From: Nereida ignava
GTDB taxonomy: Bacteria; Pseudomonadota; Alphaproteobacteria; Rhodobacterales; Rhodobacteraceae
Direction of reading: 5' to 3'
Assembly: GCF_001049735.1 (NCBI RefSeq)
Contig: NZ_CVPC01000006.1
Coordinates: forward strand, 130,370-194,369
Length of the DNA: 64,000 nt
A model generated the notes under the pieces. It saw only the letters and a list, made by a program, of their open reading frames with translations, was not told the DNA's origin and did not search any database. Positions within the stretch are counted from its first letter, which is position 1. Each line of letters starts with the position of its first letter. Position numbers and translations under genes: made by a program. Positions 34,113 through 42,768 of the stretch are shown here, piece after piece.

Positions 34113-34574
34113 ATGAGCCAACCGATGATCGAGATGATGTGGGTAGAGGGGGCGGATACGTCGCTTGGGTTGCCGGCGTATGAGACGACGTTGGCAGCCG
34201 GTGCTGATCTGCGGGCCAACTTGCCAGACCGCGGTGCGCTGGTGCTTGAGCCTGCGGCGCGCGCGCTTGTTCCGACAGGGCTGTGCATGGCAATTCCTGC
34301 GGGTTTTGAGGTGCAGATACGGCCGCGCAGTGGTTTGGCGCTTAAGCACGGGATTACGCTACTAAACAGCCCCGGCACTATTGATGCTGATTACCGCGGT
34401 GAAGTAGGGGTCATCGTGCTGAACACATCGTCTGAGCCTTTTGTGATTAGGCACGCTGATCGCATCGCGCAAATGGTTGTGGCGCCAGTTGTTCAGGGTG
34501 AATTCAAAGTGGTAAGCGCACTTGGGCAAACGGCGCGTGGTAGTGGTGGCTTTGGTTCGACGGGGCGCAGCTGA
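34113..34574 (+). CDS. dut: Deoxyuridine 5'-triphosphate nucleotidohydrolase (dUTPase)
   Basis: A 153-residue trimeric-type dUTPase with all five motifs: [29 protein letters not shown] (catalytic Asp), RIAQMVVAP and the C-terminal [10 protein letters not shown]. It hydrolyses dUTP to dUMP and pyrophosphate, keeping uracil out of DNA and supplying dTMP synthesis. ATG 34113 is preferred over the adjacent GTG 34110; AGAGG lies upstream. The stop shares one base with the next gene (TGATG). Confidence 0.95.
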   Translation: MSQPMIEMMWVEGADTSLGLPAYETTLAAGADLRANLPDRGALVLEPAARALVPTGLCMAIPAGFEVQIRPRSGLALKHGITLLNSPGTIDADYRGEVGVIVLNTSSEPFVIRHADRIAQMVVAPVVQGEFKVVSALGQTARGSGGFGSTGRS

Positions 34575-35611
34575 TGTTAGTTGTCTTTTCAATGGCCGCG
34601 TTTTTGTGGGTGTTCGGCATCATCACCCAAACGCCGAAACAAGCACGCTGGATCATGATCGGTTTGTTGTTTGTTGCTGTTTTAGCGGTGCACATCATTT
34701 TGCCAAATGGTCACCCGCTGCGCGAGGGCACCGGTGGCGATGCGCGGCTGTGGATATTGCTGGCGGCTTTCGTGGGGCTTGTTCTGGCTTACCGCCGTGG
34801 TTTGTTGTGGATCAGAGCGCGCACAAATCCCGTCAGTTTTGAAGTTCCTGAAACTGGCCAGCTATTTGCGGACGTAGAGTTGGAACGCGCCGCACGTCAC
34901 ATCGTGTTGCGAGAGATCGGTGGCGTTGGTCAGAAGTCTCTAAAAGAGGCGAAAGTTTTGGTGATTGGGGCTGGCGGCCTTGGGGCGCCCGCTTTGATGT
35001 ATCTGGGTGCTGCGGGCGTTGGTACGCTTGGAATTATTGATGATGATATTGTCGAAAACACCAACCTACAGCGCCAAATCATACACAATGATGCGGCAAT
35101 CGGCATGCCCAAAGTGTTCAGCGCTGCGGCGCGCTTAAAGGCGCAAAACCCTTTTGTCACGGTGCGCCCGTATAACCGCCGCCTGACTGCTGATATGGCG
35201 GAAGACTTAATTGCGGATTACGATCTGGTGCTTGATGGCAGCGACAATTTTGACACTCGTTATTTAGTGAACGAGACCTGCCAGAAGCTCGGTAAGCCGT
35301 TGATTGCCGCAGCGCTGACCCAATGGGAAGGGCAGATCAGCACGTATGTTCAGGGTGGGCCGTGTTACGCTTGCGTGTTCCCTAAAGCACCTGACAGCAA
35401 GCTTGCGCCAAGCTGTGCAGAAGCTGGCGTGGCGGGGCCTTTACCCGGCGTTATCGGGGCGATGATGGCTGTTGAAGCGGTGAAAGAGATAACTGGCGCG
35501 GGCGAGGGGTTGTCGGGATCAATGCTGATCTACGATGCGCTTTATGCGCAAACGCGCCACATCAAAATTACACGCAATAAGAATTGTACCGTGTGCTGCA
35601 GCGCGACGTAG
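34574..35611 (+). CDS. moeB: MoeB/ThiF-type adenylyltransferase with N-terminal membrane anchor
   Basis: A 345-residue E1-like enzyme. Residues about 100-345 are a MoeB/ThiF domain: GAGGLGAPALMYLGAAGVG (ATP site), DDDIVENTNLQRQI, DGSDNFDTRYLVN, and the zinc ligands CYAC and CTVCC. It would adenylate the C-terminus of MoaD or another sulfur-carrier protein. The first 85 residues add three hydrophobic segments (about 2-18, 24-45, 58-76), which MoeB of E. coli (about 250 residues) lacks, so this enzyme is probably membrane-bound. No rhodanese domain is present at the end. It starts on the last base of dut. Confidence 0.87.
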   Translation: MLVVFSMAAFLWVFGIITQTPKQARWIMIGLLFVAVLAVHIILPNGHPLREGTGGDARLWILLAAFVGLVLAYRRGLLWIRARTNPVSFEVPETGQLFADVELERAARHIVLREIGGVGQKSLKEAKVLVIGAGGLGAPALMYLGAAGVGTLGIIDDDIVENTNLQRQIIHNDAAIGMPKVFSAAARLKAQNPFVTVRPYNRRLTADMAEDLIADYDLVLDGSDNFDTRYLVNETCQKLGKPLIAAALTQWEGQISTYVQGGPCYACVFPKAPDSKLAPSCAEAGVAGPLPGVIGAMMAVEAVKEITGAGEGLSGSMLIYDALYAQTRHIKITRNKNCTVCCSAT

Positions 35612-35675
35612 CCGCTTACATCGCGGCGCGTGCGTGCCTACATAAAACTAAAGCGTAGTTTACCGGAGAGATATT

Positions 35676-37688
35676 ATGACCGCATTGACCACATGGACCG
35701 AACCTTTTGACATGCCGGCTTTCTCGAAGGTGCGCGATGACATGTTTGCGCCGGCTTTCGAGGCGGCATTGGCCGAGGCGCGTGCGGGTGTGGCAGCAAT
35801 TGCAGCTGACCCCGCACCTGCTACGTTTGAAAACACGATTGAGGCAATGGCCCGCGCGGGTGAAGATCTCGATAAGGTCTTATCAATCTTCTACACGATT
35901 TCTGGCGCTGTCTCTAACGATACCCGAGAGGCACTGAGCCGCGATTTCTCACCTGCTTTGGCAGATTACAGTTCTGAGATTTCTTTGAATGCGGACCTTT
36001 TCGCGCGGTACCAAGCGCTTTGGGATCAGCGTGCCAATTTAGATTTAACCGCCGAACAAGCCCGCGTTTTGGAGCTGAGCTACAAAAACTATGTGCGGGC
36101 AGGGGCGCCCTTGGAGGGGGACGACCGTGCGCGCTACGCAAAGATCAAATCACGCCTTGCCAGCCTTGGAACCGCGTTTGGTCAGAACCTTCTGTCTGAT
36201 GAGCGGACTTGGTTTATGGAGCTTACCCAAGCTGATCTGAACGGCCTGCCGGAATTTGCGGTCGATGCAATGCGCGCAGCGGGACAGGAAAAAGGCGTAG
36301 ACGGCCCCGTTGTCACCCTTGCTCGCTCAATCATCACACCGTTTTTGCAGTTTTGTCCGAACCGTGATTTGCGCAAAGCGGCTTATGAAGCTTACGTGGC
36401 GCGCGGTGCAAATGGGGGCGAAACGGATAACCGCGCACTGGCAAATGAAATGCTTTCGTTGCGCCATGAACTGGCACAAATGTTGGGCTATAAAGACTAT
36501 GCGGCCTACAAGCTGGAAGTTGAGATGGCGGGCGATGCTGATGTAGTTCGTTCGTTATTGATGGATGTGTGGGCCCCTGCAAAGGCGGCGGCGGACGCAG
36601 ATGCGATTGTTCTTGAGCAGATGCTTGTCGCAGATGGTCACGCAGGACCAATTCAGGCGTGGGACTGGCATTATTATGCAGAGGCTCGTCGCAAGGCAGA
36701 GCATGATTTGGATGAGGCTGAATTAAAGCCCTACCTACAGCTTGACCGTATGATCGAGGCTGCGTTTTCTTGCGCATCCCGGCTGTTCAATCTGTCTTTT
36801 GAGCCTGTCGAGCTGGATTTGTATCACGAAGATTGCCGTGCGTGGAATGTGACGCGCAACGGTAAGCATATCGCGGTGTTCGTGGGGGATTATTTTGCGC
36901 GCGGGTCAAAGCGTTCTGGTGCATGGTGCTCTGCGATGCGGGCGCAAAACCGGATGGACAAAGAAGTCCGCCCAGTTGTGTTAAACGTGTGTAATTTTGC
37001 CAAACCTTCGGGTGGACCTGCGCTTTTGTCTTATGATGACGCGCGCACGTTGTTTCATGAATTTGGACATGCGCTGCATCAGATGCTGTCAGATGTGACG
37101 TATGAAATGGTAAGTGGCACATCAGTGCCGCGCGATTTTGTGGAGCTACCGAGCCAACTCTACGAGCACTGGATGGAGGTGCCCGAAGTCTTTGAGACAT
37201 TCGCTACCCACGCCATTACGGGCGCGGCGATGCCTGCGGATTTGCGGGAGCGCCTTCTTGGGGCATCGACCTACAATATGGGGTTCCAAACGGTTGAATA
37301 CGTCGCCTCTGCGTTGGTTGATCTGGATTTCCACGACGGTCCACCACCTGCTGATGCGATGCAGGCTCAAGCCGAAACGCTTGACCGGATCGGGATGCCC
37401 GCCGCCATCTGCATGCGCCACGCCACGCCGCATTTCGCCCATGTGTTTGCAGGCGGTTACTATGCGGCCAGCTACTATAGTTACATGTGGTCCGAGGTTA
37501 TGGATGCTGATGCGTTTGAAGCCTTTGAAGACGCGGGAAGCGCATTTGATAGCAAAACTGCCAAGGCTCTTGAGGAGCACATCTTATCAAAAGGTGGCAG
37601 TGTTGATCCGAAAGACCTGTATATTGCCTTCCGCGGCAGATTGCCTGGTGTGCAAGCCCTTCTTAAGGGGCGCGGACTGGCCGCCTAA
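35676..37688 (+). CDS. M3-family oligopeptidase (Dcp / oligopeptidase A type)
   Basis: A 670-residue zinc metallopeptidase. The active site is HEFGH at 461-465 with a downstream Glu in DFVELPSQLYEHW; the C-terminal YYAASYYSYMWSEV stretch is conserved in the family. There is no signal peptide, so it should act in the cytoplasm, degrading short peptides from protein and signal-peptide turnover. GGAGAG precedes ATG 35676. Oligopeptidase A (PrlC) and dipeptidyl carboxypeptidase (Dcp) cannot be told apart with confidence here. Confidence 0.93.
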   Translation: MTALTTWTEPFDMPAFSKVRDDMFAPAFEAALAEARAGVAAIAADPAPATFENTIEAMARAGEDLDKVLSIFYTISGAVSNDTREALSRDFSPALADYSSEISLNADLFARYQALWDQRANLDLTAEQARVLELSYKNYVRAGAPLEGDDRARYAKIKSRLASLGTAFGQNLLSDERTWFMELTQADLNGLPEFAVDAMRAAGQEKGVDGPVVTLARSIITPFLQFCPNRDLRKAAYEAYVARGANGGETDNRALANEMLSLRHELAQMLGYKDYAAYKLEVEMAGDADVVRSLLMDVWAPAKAAADADAIVLEQMLVADGHAGPIQAWDWHYYAEARRKAEHDLDEAELKPYLQLDRMIEAAFSCASRLFNLSFEPVELDLYHEDCRAWNVTRNGKHIAVFVGDYFARGSKRSGAWCSAMRAQNRMDKEVRPVVLNVCNFAKPSGGPALLSYDDARTLFHEFGHALHQMLSDVTYEMVSGTSVPRDFVELPSQLYEHWMEVPEVFETFATHAITGAAMPADLRERLLGASTYNMGFQTVEYVASALVDLDFHDGPPPADAMQAQAETLDRIGMPAAICMRHATPHFAHVFAGGYYAASYYSYMWSEVMDADAFEAFEDAGSAFDSKTAKALEEHILSKGGSVDPKDLYIAFRGRLPGVQALLKGRGLAA

Positions 37689-37707
37689 GGGCCCATGCGC
37701 GAGCGAC

Positions 37708-39168
37708 CTATTGGTCCGCTTGCGCCTCAGCTTCTGTTGTAGCTGTATCGTCAGCGCCTTCGATTGAGGCTGTCTCTTCGCGCAGTGCGCCATTGTCCCA
37801 CTCACCGCTTGCTGTTTCGCCTGTGGCGTAGGTCATTGTGCCCGCGCCTTGGCGTTTGCCTTGAACGAACAAACCCTCATAGATGTCGCCGTTTGCGTAA
37901 GTGGCCTTGCCCTGACCGCTGATTTCGCCGCGGGTCCATTCACCCTCATAGATAAAACCATCAGGCATGGTGATTTTGCCTGTGCCTGACCGCTGCCCTG
38001 CGCTGAACGTGCCCACATAGACAGTGCCGTCTGCGTAGGTTGCGGTACCTTGCCCGTTGCGTTGCCCGTTTTCCCACGCGCCTTCATAGCGGTAGCCATC
38101 AGGGTACGTCATCACGCCTTGGCCATGGTTGCGCGCGTTTTTGAACCCGCCTTCGTAAATCAAACCATTGGTGTAGGTGGCACGCCCTTCGCCAGAAATA
38201 ACGCCTGCGTCCCACTCACCCGAATAGGTGTTGCCATCTGCGTAGATGATTTCGCCGGTGCCTTCGGCCAGACCACCCACGAATGAGCCTGTGTAAACAG
38301 AGCCATCGGGATAAGTCACCACACCTTCGCCATCAATTTCGCCGCGGGTCCAGTTGCCCACGTATTTGTAGCCGTCCGTGCTTGTGAACGTGCCTTGGCC
38401 GTGGCGTGCATCATTGTTGAACGCGCCCACGTAAACATCGCCGTTTGCGTACGTTACGGTGCCTTGCCCCTGACGCTGGCCGGCTACGAAAGTGCCTTCG
38501 TAAACGTCACCGTTGATTTGGGTCAGCTTGCCGTCGCCTTCCATCTGGTCGTTGACCCATGTGCCTTCAAAAACAAGCCCATCTGCGGTCTTGAGCGTCC
38601 CGGGGCCAGCGCGCTTACCATCTGCCATCTCGCCTTCGAATACAGAGCCATCGGGGTAGGTGATTTTGGCAGAGCCGGATTTAACCCCGTCGACCCATTC
38701 GCCTTCATAGATGTAGCCGGAGGGGTCTTGCATCTTGCCGATGCCGTTGTGCCGCCCGTTTGTCACACCGCCTTCATACACGACACCGCCATCGTATAGA
38801 ATGAGGCCAGTGCCGGTCATCATACCTGCTGCCCAGTCCCCCTCATAGGTGCCGCCATCGGTGAAAGTGATTTTGCCAAAGCCGTTGGGTTGGCCGTTCT
38901 GAAACTCACCCACATACAGCGAGCCGTTGGGAAAGCGTGCCGTACCTTGGCCGCTTATCGTGCCGTTAACCCACTCGCCTTCGTACTCATATCCGTTAGG
39001 TAAAGTGTAGCGGCCCATGCCATGTTGCTTGCCGTCTTTGAAAGTTCCCTCGTAGACACCGCCATTTTCATACTGCTTTGTCTGTGTGCTTTGTGCAGCC
39101 ACAGGTGCTGCGGCCAAAGAGGTGGCGGCCAAAAGGGCCGCAAGGACGGATGCGGTATTGCGCTGCAC
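37708..39168 (-). CDS. Exported protein of about 18 MORN repeats
   Basis: A 486-residue protein made almost entirely of 23-residue MORN repeats (YEGEWxxGxxxGxGxxTYxxG). I count 18 clear copies and a degenerate nineteenth between about 33 and 465. An N-terminal Sec signal peptide (LAALLAATSLAAAPVAAQS) precedes them, and a short acidic tail follows (EGADDTATTEAEAQADQ). MORN arrays form elongated beta-hairpin rods, thought to bind lipid or act as scaffolds; in bacteria their role is poorly known. The 69-nt units make the DNA repetitive, so copy number could vary. It is convergent with the M3 peptidase gene and divergent from nadE. Confidence 0.9.
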   Translation of the reverse strand: MQRNTASVLAALLAATSLAAAPVAAQSTQTKQYENGGVYEGTFKDGKQHGMGRYTLPNGYEYEGEWVNGTISGQGTARFPNGSLYVGEFQNGQPNGFGKITFTDGGTYEGDWAAGMMTGTGLILYDGGVVYEGGVTNGRHNGIGKMQDPSGYIYEGEWVDGVKSGSAKITYPDGSVFEGEMADGKRAGPGTLKTADGLVFEGTWVNDQMEGDGKLTQINGDVYEGTFVAGQRQGQGTVTYANGDVYVGAFNNDARHGQGTFTSTDGYKYVGNWTRGEIDGEGVVTYPDGSVYTGSFVGGLAEGTGEIIYADGNTYSGEWDAGVISGEGRATYTNGLIYEGGFKNARNHGQGVMTYPDGYRYEGAWENGQRNGQGTATYADGTVYVGTFSAGQRSGTGKITMPDGFIYEGEWTRGEISGQGKATYANGDIYEGLFVQGKRQGAGTMTYATGETASGEWDNGALREETASIEGADDTATTEAEAQADQ

Positions 39169-39334
39169 GGTAGTTCCCCCGAAAGTCTAGGCAGGGCCAT
39201 TGATGCCCCTTGGCGAAAGCCTAAATCAGCAACGAGCAATGAACAACGACTTTTGCGCATCGCAAATTGGCAGGCCTTTCGCTTGGGGCTACATCTGCTA
39301 AAGCAAAGCGTGGTTTTCGAAAAAAGGGACGGCA

Positions 39335-41032
39335 ATGTCTGATCTGGTCGGTCAAAAAGGGTCGCGTACACGCGCCGAGGATAACTTTCGGCTGACAATG
39401 GCGCAGCTAAATCCAACGGTTGGGGATTTGGCGGGCAATGCGCAGCTTGCCTTTGATGCGTGGCAAGAAGCGCGTGAGGCAGGTGCAGACCTGATCATGT
39501 TGCCTGAGATGTTTATCACCGGTTATCAGGTGCAGGATTTGGTTCTAAAGCCGCAGTTTGTGCGCGATGCGATGGCCCAGATCGGAGCGTTGGCCGCGCG
39601 TGTTAAGCACGGACCAGCGATGGCAATTGGTGGGCCGCAAAGCAAAGACGGTCAGTTGTTTAACGCGTACTATCTGCTGGATGGCGGCGAGATCACATCC
39701 GTGGGTCACAAGCATGAGCTGCCAAACTTCAACGTCTTTGACGAAGTCCGCCACTACACATCTGCGCCGCTTCAGGGACCGATGTCTGTGCGCGGTGTTC
39801 GTATCGGCTTTCCGATTTGCGAAGATGCGTGGCACGAAGATGTGGCTGAGGCGATGGAAGAAAGCGGCGCCGAGATGCTGTTTGTTCCGAACGGTTCGCC
39901 CTATTTTCGCGGTAAGTTTGATGTCCGGATGAGCCACATGGTGGCCCGTGTTGTTGAGACAGGTTTGCCGCTGGTGTACCTCAATATGGTTGGTGGACAG
40001 GACGATCAGATCTTTGATGGTGGCTCGTTTGTGTTGAACAAAGGCGGCGCACTTGCCCTTCAGATGCCCCTTTTTGATCAAGCGCTTAGTCACATTGATT
40101 TCACGCGCACCGCAGATGGCTGGCGTGCCGTGGTGGGTGAGATAACCGCGCAACCGTGCACAGAAGAACAAGATTACCGCGCCATGGTTGAGGGTCTGCG
40201 GGATTACATGGGCAAAACCGGATTTTCTAAAGTGCTGCTTGGTTTGTCAGGCGGCATCGACAGCGCGATTGTGGCGACCATCGCGGCGGATGCGCTTGGC
40301 CCTGAGAACGTGCGTTGCGTGATGTTGCCGTCTGAATATACCAGCCGCGAAAGTCTTGATGATGCCGGTGAAGTTGCGAACCTTCTTGGATGTAAGCTCG
40401 ATGAGGTCAGCATTGCAGGCCCGCGCGCCGCAGTGACCGAGGCCCTTGCACCACTTTTTGCAGGACTTGATGAGGGACTGACAGAAGAGAATATTCAGTC
40501 ACGCTTGCGGGGGCTTTTGTTGATGGCCCAGTCGAACAAATTTGGCGAGATGCTTTTGACAACGGGTAATAAATCCGAAGTCGCCGTTGGCTATGCGACC
40601 ATCTATGGTGATATGTCGGGTGGTTATAACCCCATCAAAGATATGTATAAAACCCGCGTGTTTGAGACGTGCCGTTGGCGCAATGCCAACCACCGCCCTT
40701 GGATGATGGCCCCTGAAGGCACCGTTATTCCGCCACGTGTGATCGACAAGCCGCCGACAGCAGAGTTGCGTCCGGATCAAAAAGACAGCGACAGCTTGCC
40801 CGAGTATGAAGTTCTTGATGCGATCCTTGAAATGCTCATCGATGAGGAACGGTCGGTTGCTGAATGTGTCGCTGCGGGCTTTGACCGCGATGTGGTCAAG
40901 CGCGTCGAGCATTTGGTTTATATCAGTGAGTATAAACGCTTCCAGTCCGCGCCGGGACCAAGGCTGAGCCAAAAAGCGTTTTGGCTTGATCGCCGCTATC
41001 CGATTGTGAACCGTTGGCGCGATGGTAGCTGA
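39335..41032 (+). CDS. nadE: Glutamine-dependent NAD+ synthetase
   Basis: A 565-residue two-domain enzyme. The N-terminal nitrilase-type glutaminase has the catalytic triad Glu58 (LPEMF), Lys126 (GHKHELPN) and Cys162 (FPICEDAW). The C-terminal synthetase has the ATP P-loop SGGIDS at 304-309 and TTGNKSEVAVGYAT. It makes NAD+ from deamido-NAD+, ATP and glutamine. AAGGGA precedes ATG 39335. The next gene begins within its last 11 bases. nadD, coding the preceding step of the pathway, lies 8.5 kb downstream. Confidence 0.95.
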   Translation: MSDLVGQKGSRTRAEDNFRLTMAQLNPTVGDLAGNAQLAFDAWQEAREAGADLIMLPEMFITGYQVQDLVLKPQFVRDAMAQIGALAARVKHGPAMAIGGPQSKDGQLFNAYYLLDGGEITSVGHKHELPNFNVFDEVRHYTSAPLQGPMSVRGVRIGFPICEDAWHEDVAEAMEESGAEMLFVPNGSPYFRGKFDVRMSHMVARVVETGLPLVYLNMVGGQDDQIFDGGSFVLNKGGALALQMPLFDQALSHIDFTRTADGWRAVVGEITAQPCTEEQDYRAMVEGLRDYMGKTGFSKVLLGLSGGIDSAIVATIAADALGPENVRCVMLPSEYTSRESLDDAGEVANLLGCKLDEVSIAGPRAAVTEALAPLFAGLDEGLTEENIQSRLRGLLLMAQSNKFGEMLLTTGNKSEVAVGYATIYGDMSGGYNPIKDMYKTRVFETCRWRNANHRPWMMAPEGTVIPPRVIDKPPTAELRPDQKDSDSLPEYEVLDAILEMLIDEERSVAECVAAGFDRDVVKRVEHLVYISEYKRFQSAPGPRLSQKAFWLDRRYPIVNRWRDGS

Positions 41033-41375
41033 TGCGCTGTGCCCCCGCTTAAGGCCTGATTGGTCCCCGACAGACGGGGCCGTTGGTGCGCTGGCCGAAG
41101 TGGGGTATTTCGCAACGCATCCCGTGGGTGTCGCCGCATTGGTTCTTGCTGCGTTGTCGCTGACATGGCCGACACCTTTGATGCGGTATGCTGCGTTGGT
41201 GGTGGTGTCTTTTGCTTTGCTAGGTGAGGTTGAGACGCTCTTTGCAAATGTCACCGTCGCAGGGCAGCTTTATTCAGAGGGGTGTCGCGGCGCACCTTGG
41301 GCAACAGGGGTGCTATTGATAGCTTTGCTTGGTGCCGTGGCATGGCGAAAACTAGACAAGCGCCCAAGGGTGTGA
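41022..41375 (+). CDS. Small hypothetical membrane protein between nadE and gltX
   Basis: A 117-residue frame that starts 11 bases before the nadE stop and ends 29 bases before gltX. It has three hydrophobic segments (about 35-50, 54-72, 90-106), with a soluble turn containing NVTVAGQLYSEGCRGAP. The overlap with nadE and the membrane-like composition favour a real gene. No family is recognised. It may simply be a coupled passenger of the nadE unit. Confidence 0.6.
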   Translation: MVADALCPRLRPDWSPTDGAVGALAEVGYFATHPVGVAALVLAALSLTWPTPLMRYAALVVVSFALLGEVETLFANVTVAGQLYSEGCRGAPWATGVLLIALLGAVAWRKLDKRPRV

Positions 41376-41404
41376 GACATCCCGCGCGAACAGGAGAATT
41401 TCCG

Positions 41405-42727
41405 ATGACCACGACTCGTTTTGCCCCTTCGCCCACTGGCTTTTTGCATATTGGTAACCTGCGCACTGCGCTTTTTAATTATCTGATTGCGCGCAAGAAC
41501 AACGGCTCATTCATTCTGCGGATTGATGACACTGATCCAGAGCGCTCAAAGCAAGAGTATGTGGATGCGATTCAGCAAGATCTAGAATCGCTTGGCATCA
41601 CATGGGACCGGATGGAGCGTCAGTCAGACCGCCTTGACCGCTATGCGGCTGAGGCAGACAAGCTGCGTGGCATTGGTCGGTTTTACGAGTGTTTCGAAAC
41701 GCCTACCGAACTTGATTTGAAGCGTAAAAAGCAACTCAACATGGGCAAACCTCCGGTTTATGACCGTGCGGGTCTTTCGTTGAGTGACGCTGAGAAAGAC
41801 GCGTTGCGCGCTGAGCGTTCTGGTCACTGGCGCTTTTTGCTCGACCAGTCGCGAATTGATTGGACCGATGGTATCTTGGGCGACATCAGCATTGATGCGG
41901 CATCCGTAAGTGATCCGGTTCTGATCCGTGGTGACGGTCAGGTGCTTTACACTTTGGCATCGGTTGTTGACGACACCGACATGGGCGTGACCCATGTTGT
42001 GCGCGGCTCTGATCACGTGACCAACACTGCGACCCAAATCCAGATGATCGAAGCAATCGGTGGCACTGTTCCAACTTTTGCGCACCACTCTCTTTTGACC
42101 GGACCGCAGGGAGAGGCGCTTTCGAAGCGTCTGGGCACACTTGCGCTGCGCGATCTTCGTGAACGCGGTGTTGAACCGATGGCGTTGTTGTCGCTTTTGG
42201 CGCGCATCGGCTCGTCTGATCCGGTTGAGTTGCGCGGCTCAATTGATGAATTGGTTGACGGCTTTGACATCACCAAGTTTGGCTCTGCACCGACAAAATT
42301 TGATGAGAATGATCTGTTCCCGCTGACTGCGAATGTGCTGCAAGGCCTGCCTGCTGACGCCGTGACGCATGATCTGAACGGGTTAGGTGTGCCGGCAGAG
42401 CTTCAGGCGCAGTTCTGGGCGGTTGCGAAGGATAATATCACCGTAAAGGCAGATTTGGCCCAGTGGTGGACGCTTTGTTCCGAGGGCGCAGACCCTGTTG
42501 TTGACGACGAAGATGCTGAGTTTGTTGCCCAAGCGATGGCGTTGTTGCCAGATGCTCCATTTGACGCTGAGACATGGGGTCAGTGGACATCAGCTGTAAA
42601 AGCCGAAACTGGCCGGAAGGGTCGCGGGTTGTTTATGCCATTACGCAAGGCGCTAACCGGCATGCAGCACGGCCCTGACATGTCTGCGCTTTTGCCTCTG
42701 TTGCAAGTGATCCGGGCGAAGGCTTAA
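41405..42727 (+). CDS. gltX: Glutamyl-tRNA synthetase
   Basis: A 440-residue class I aminoacyl-tRNA synthetase. The HIGH-type motif is HIGN at 15-18 in RFAPSPTGFLHIGNLR, and the KMSKS-type motif is ALSKR. It charges tRNA-Glu (and perhaps tRNA-Gln, if the organism uses the amidotransferase route). I start it at ATG 41405, with AGGAG nine bases upstream; an upstream in-frame ATG would overlap the preceding small membrane protein and add sequence unlike the family. Many alphaproteobacteria carry two gltX paralogues; whether this is the main one cannot be judged. Confidence 0.93.
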   Translation: MTTTRFAPSPTGFLHIGNLRTALFNYLIARKNNGSFILRIDDTDPERSKQEYVDAIQQDLESLGITWDRMERQSDRLDRYAAEADKLRGIGRFYECFETPTELDLKRKKQLNMGKPPVYDRAGLSLSDAEKDALRAERSGHWRFLLDQSRIDWTDGILGDISIDAASVSDPVLIRGDGQVLYTLASVVDDTDMGVTHVVRGSDHVTNTATQIQMIEAIGGTVPTFAHHSLLTGPQGEALSKRLGTLALRDLRERGVEPMALLSLLARIGSSDPVELRGSIDELVDGFDITKFGSAPTKFDENDLFPLTANVLQGLPADAVTHDLNGLGVPAELQAQFWAVAKDNITVKADLAQWWTLCSEGADPVVDDEDAEFVAQAMALLPDAPFDAETWGQWTSAVKAETGRKGRGLFMPLRKALTGMQHGPDMSALLPLLQVIRAKA

Positions 42728-42737
42728 AGCAGGTATA

Positions 42738-42759
42738 GCGGGGCGCAAGACCGCCCCGC
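42738..42759. terminator. GC-rich hairpin between gltX and the ABC permease gene
   Basis: A perfect 8-bp stem (GCGGGGCG with CGCCCCGC, 6-base loop) sits between two convergent stop codons. It has no T run on either strand, so it may act as a 3'-end stabiliser more than an intrinsic terminator. Confidence 0.5.
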
Positions 42760-42768
42760 ACCTTCGCC

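Noticed and set aside
39545..40171. A 208-codon frame antisense to nadE
   Set aside because: It sits opposite a fully recognised NAD synthetase and has no support.
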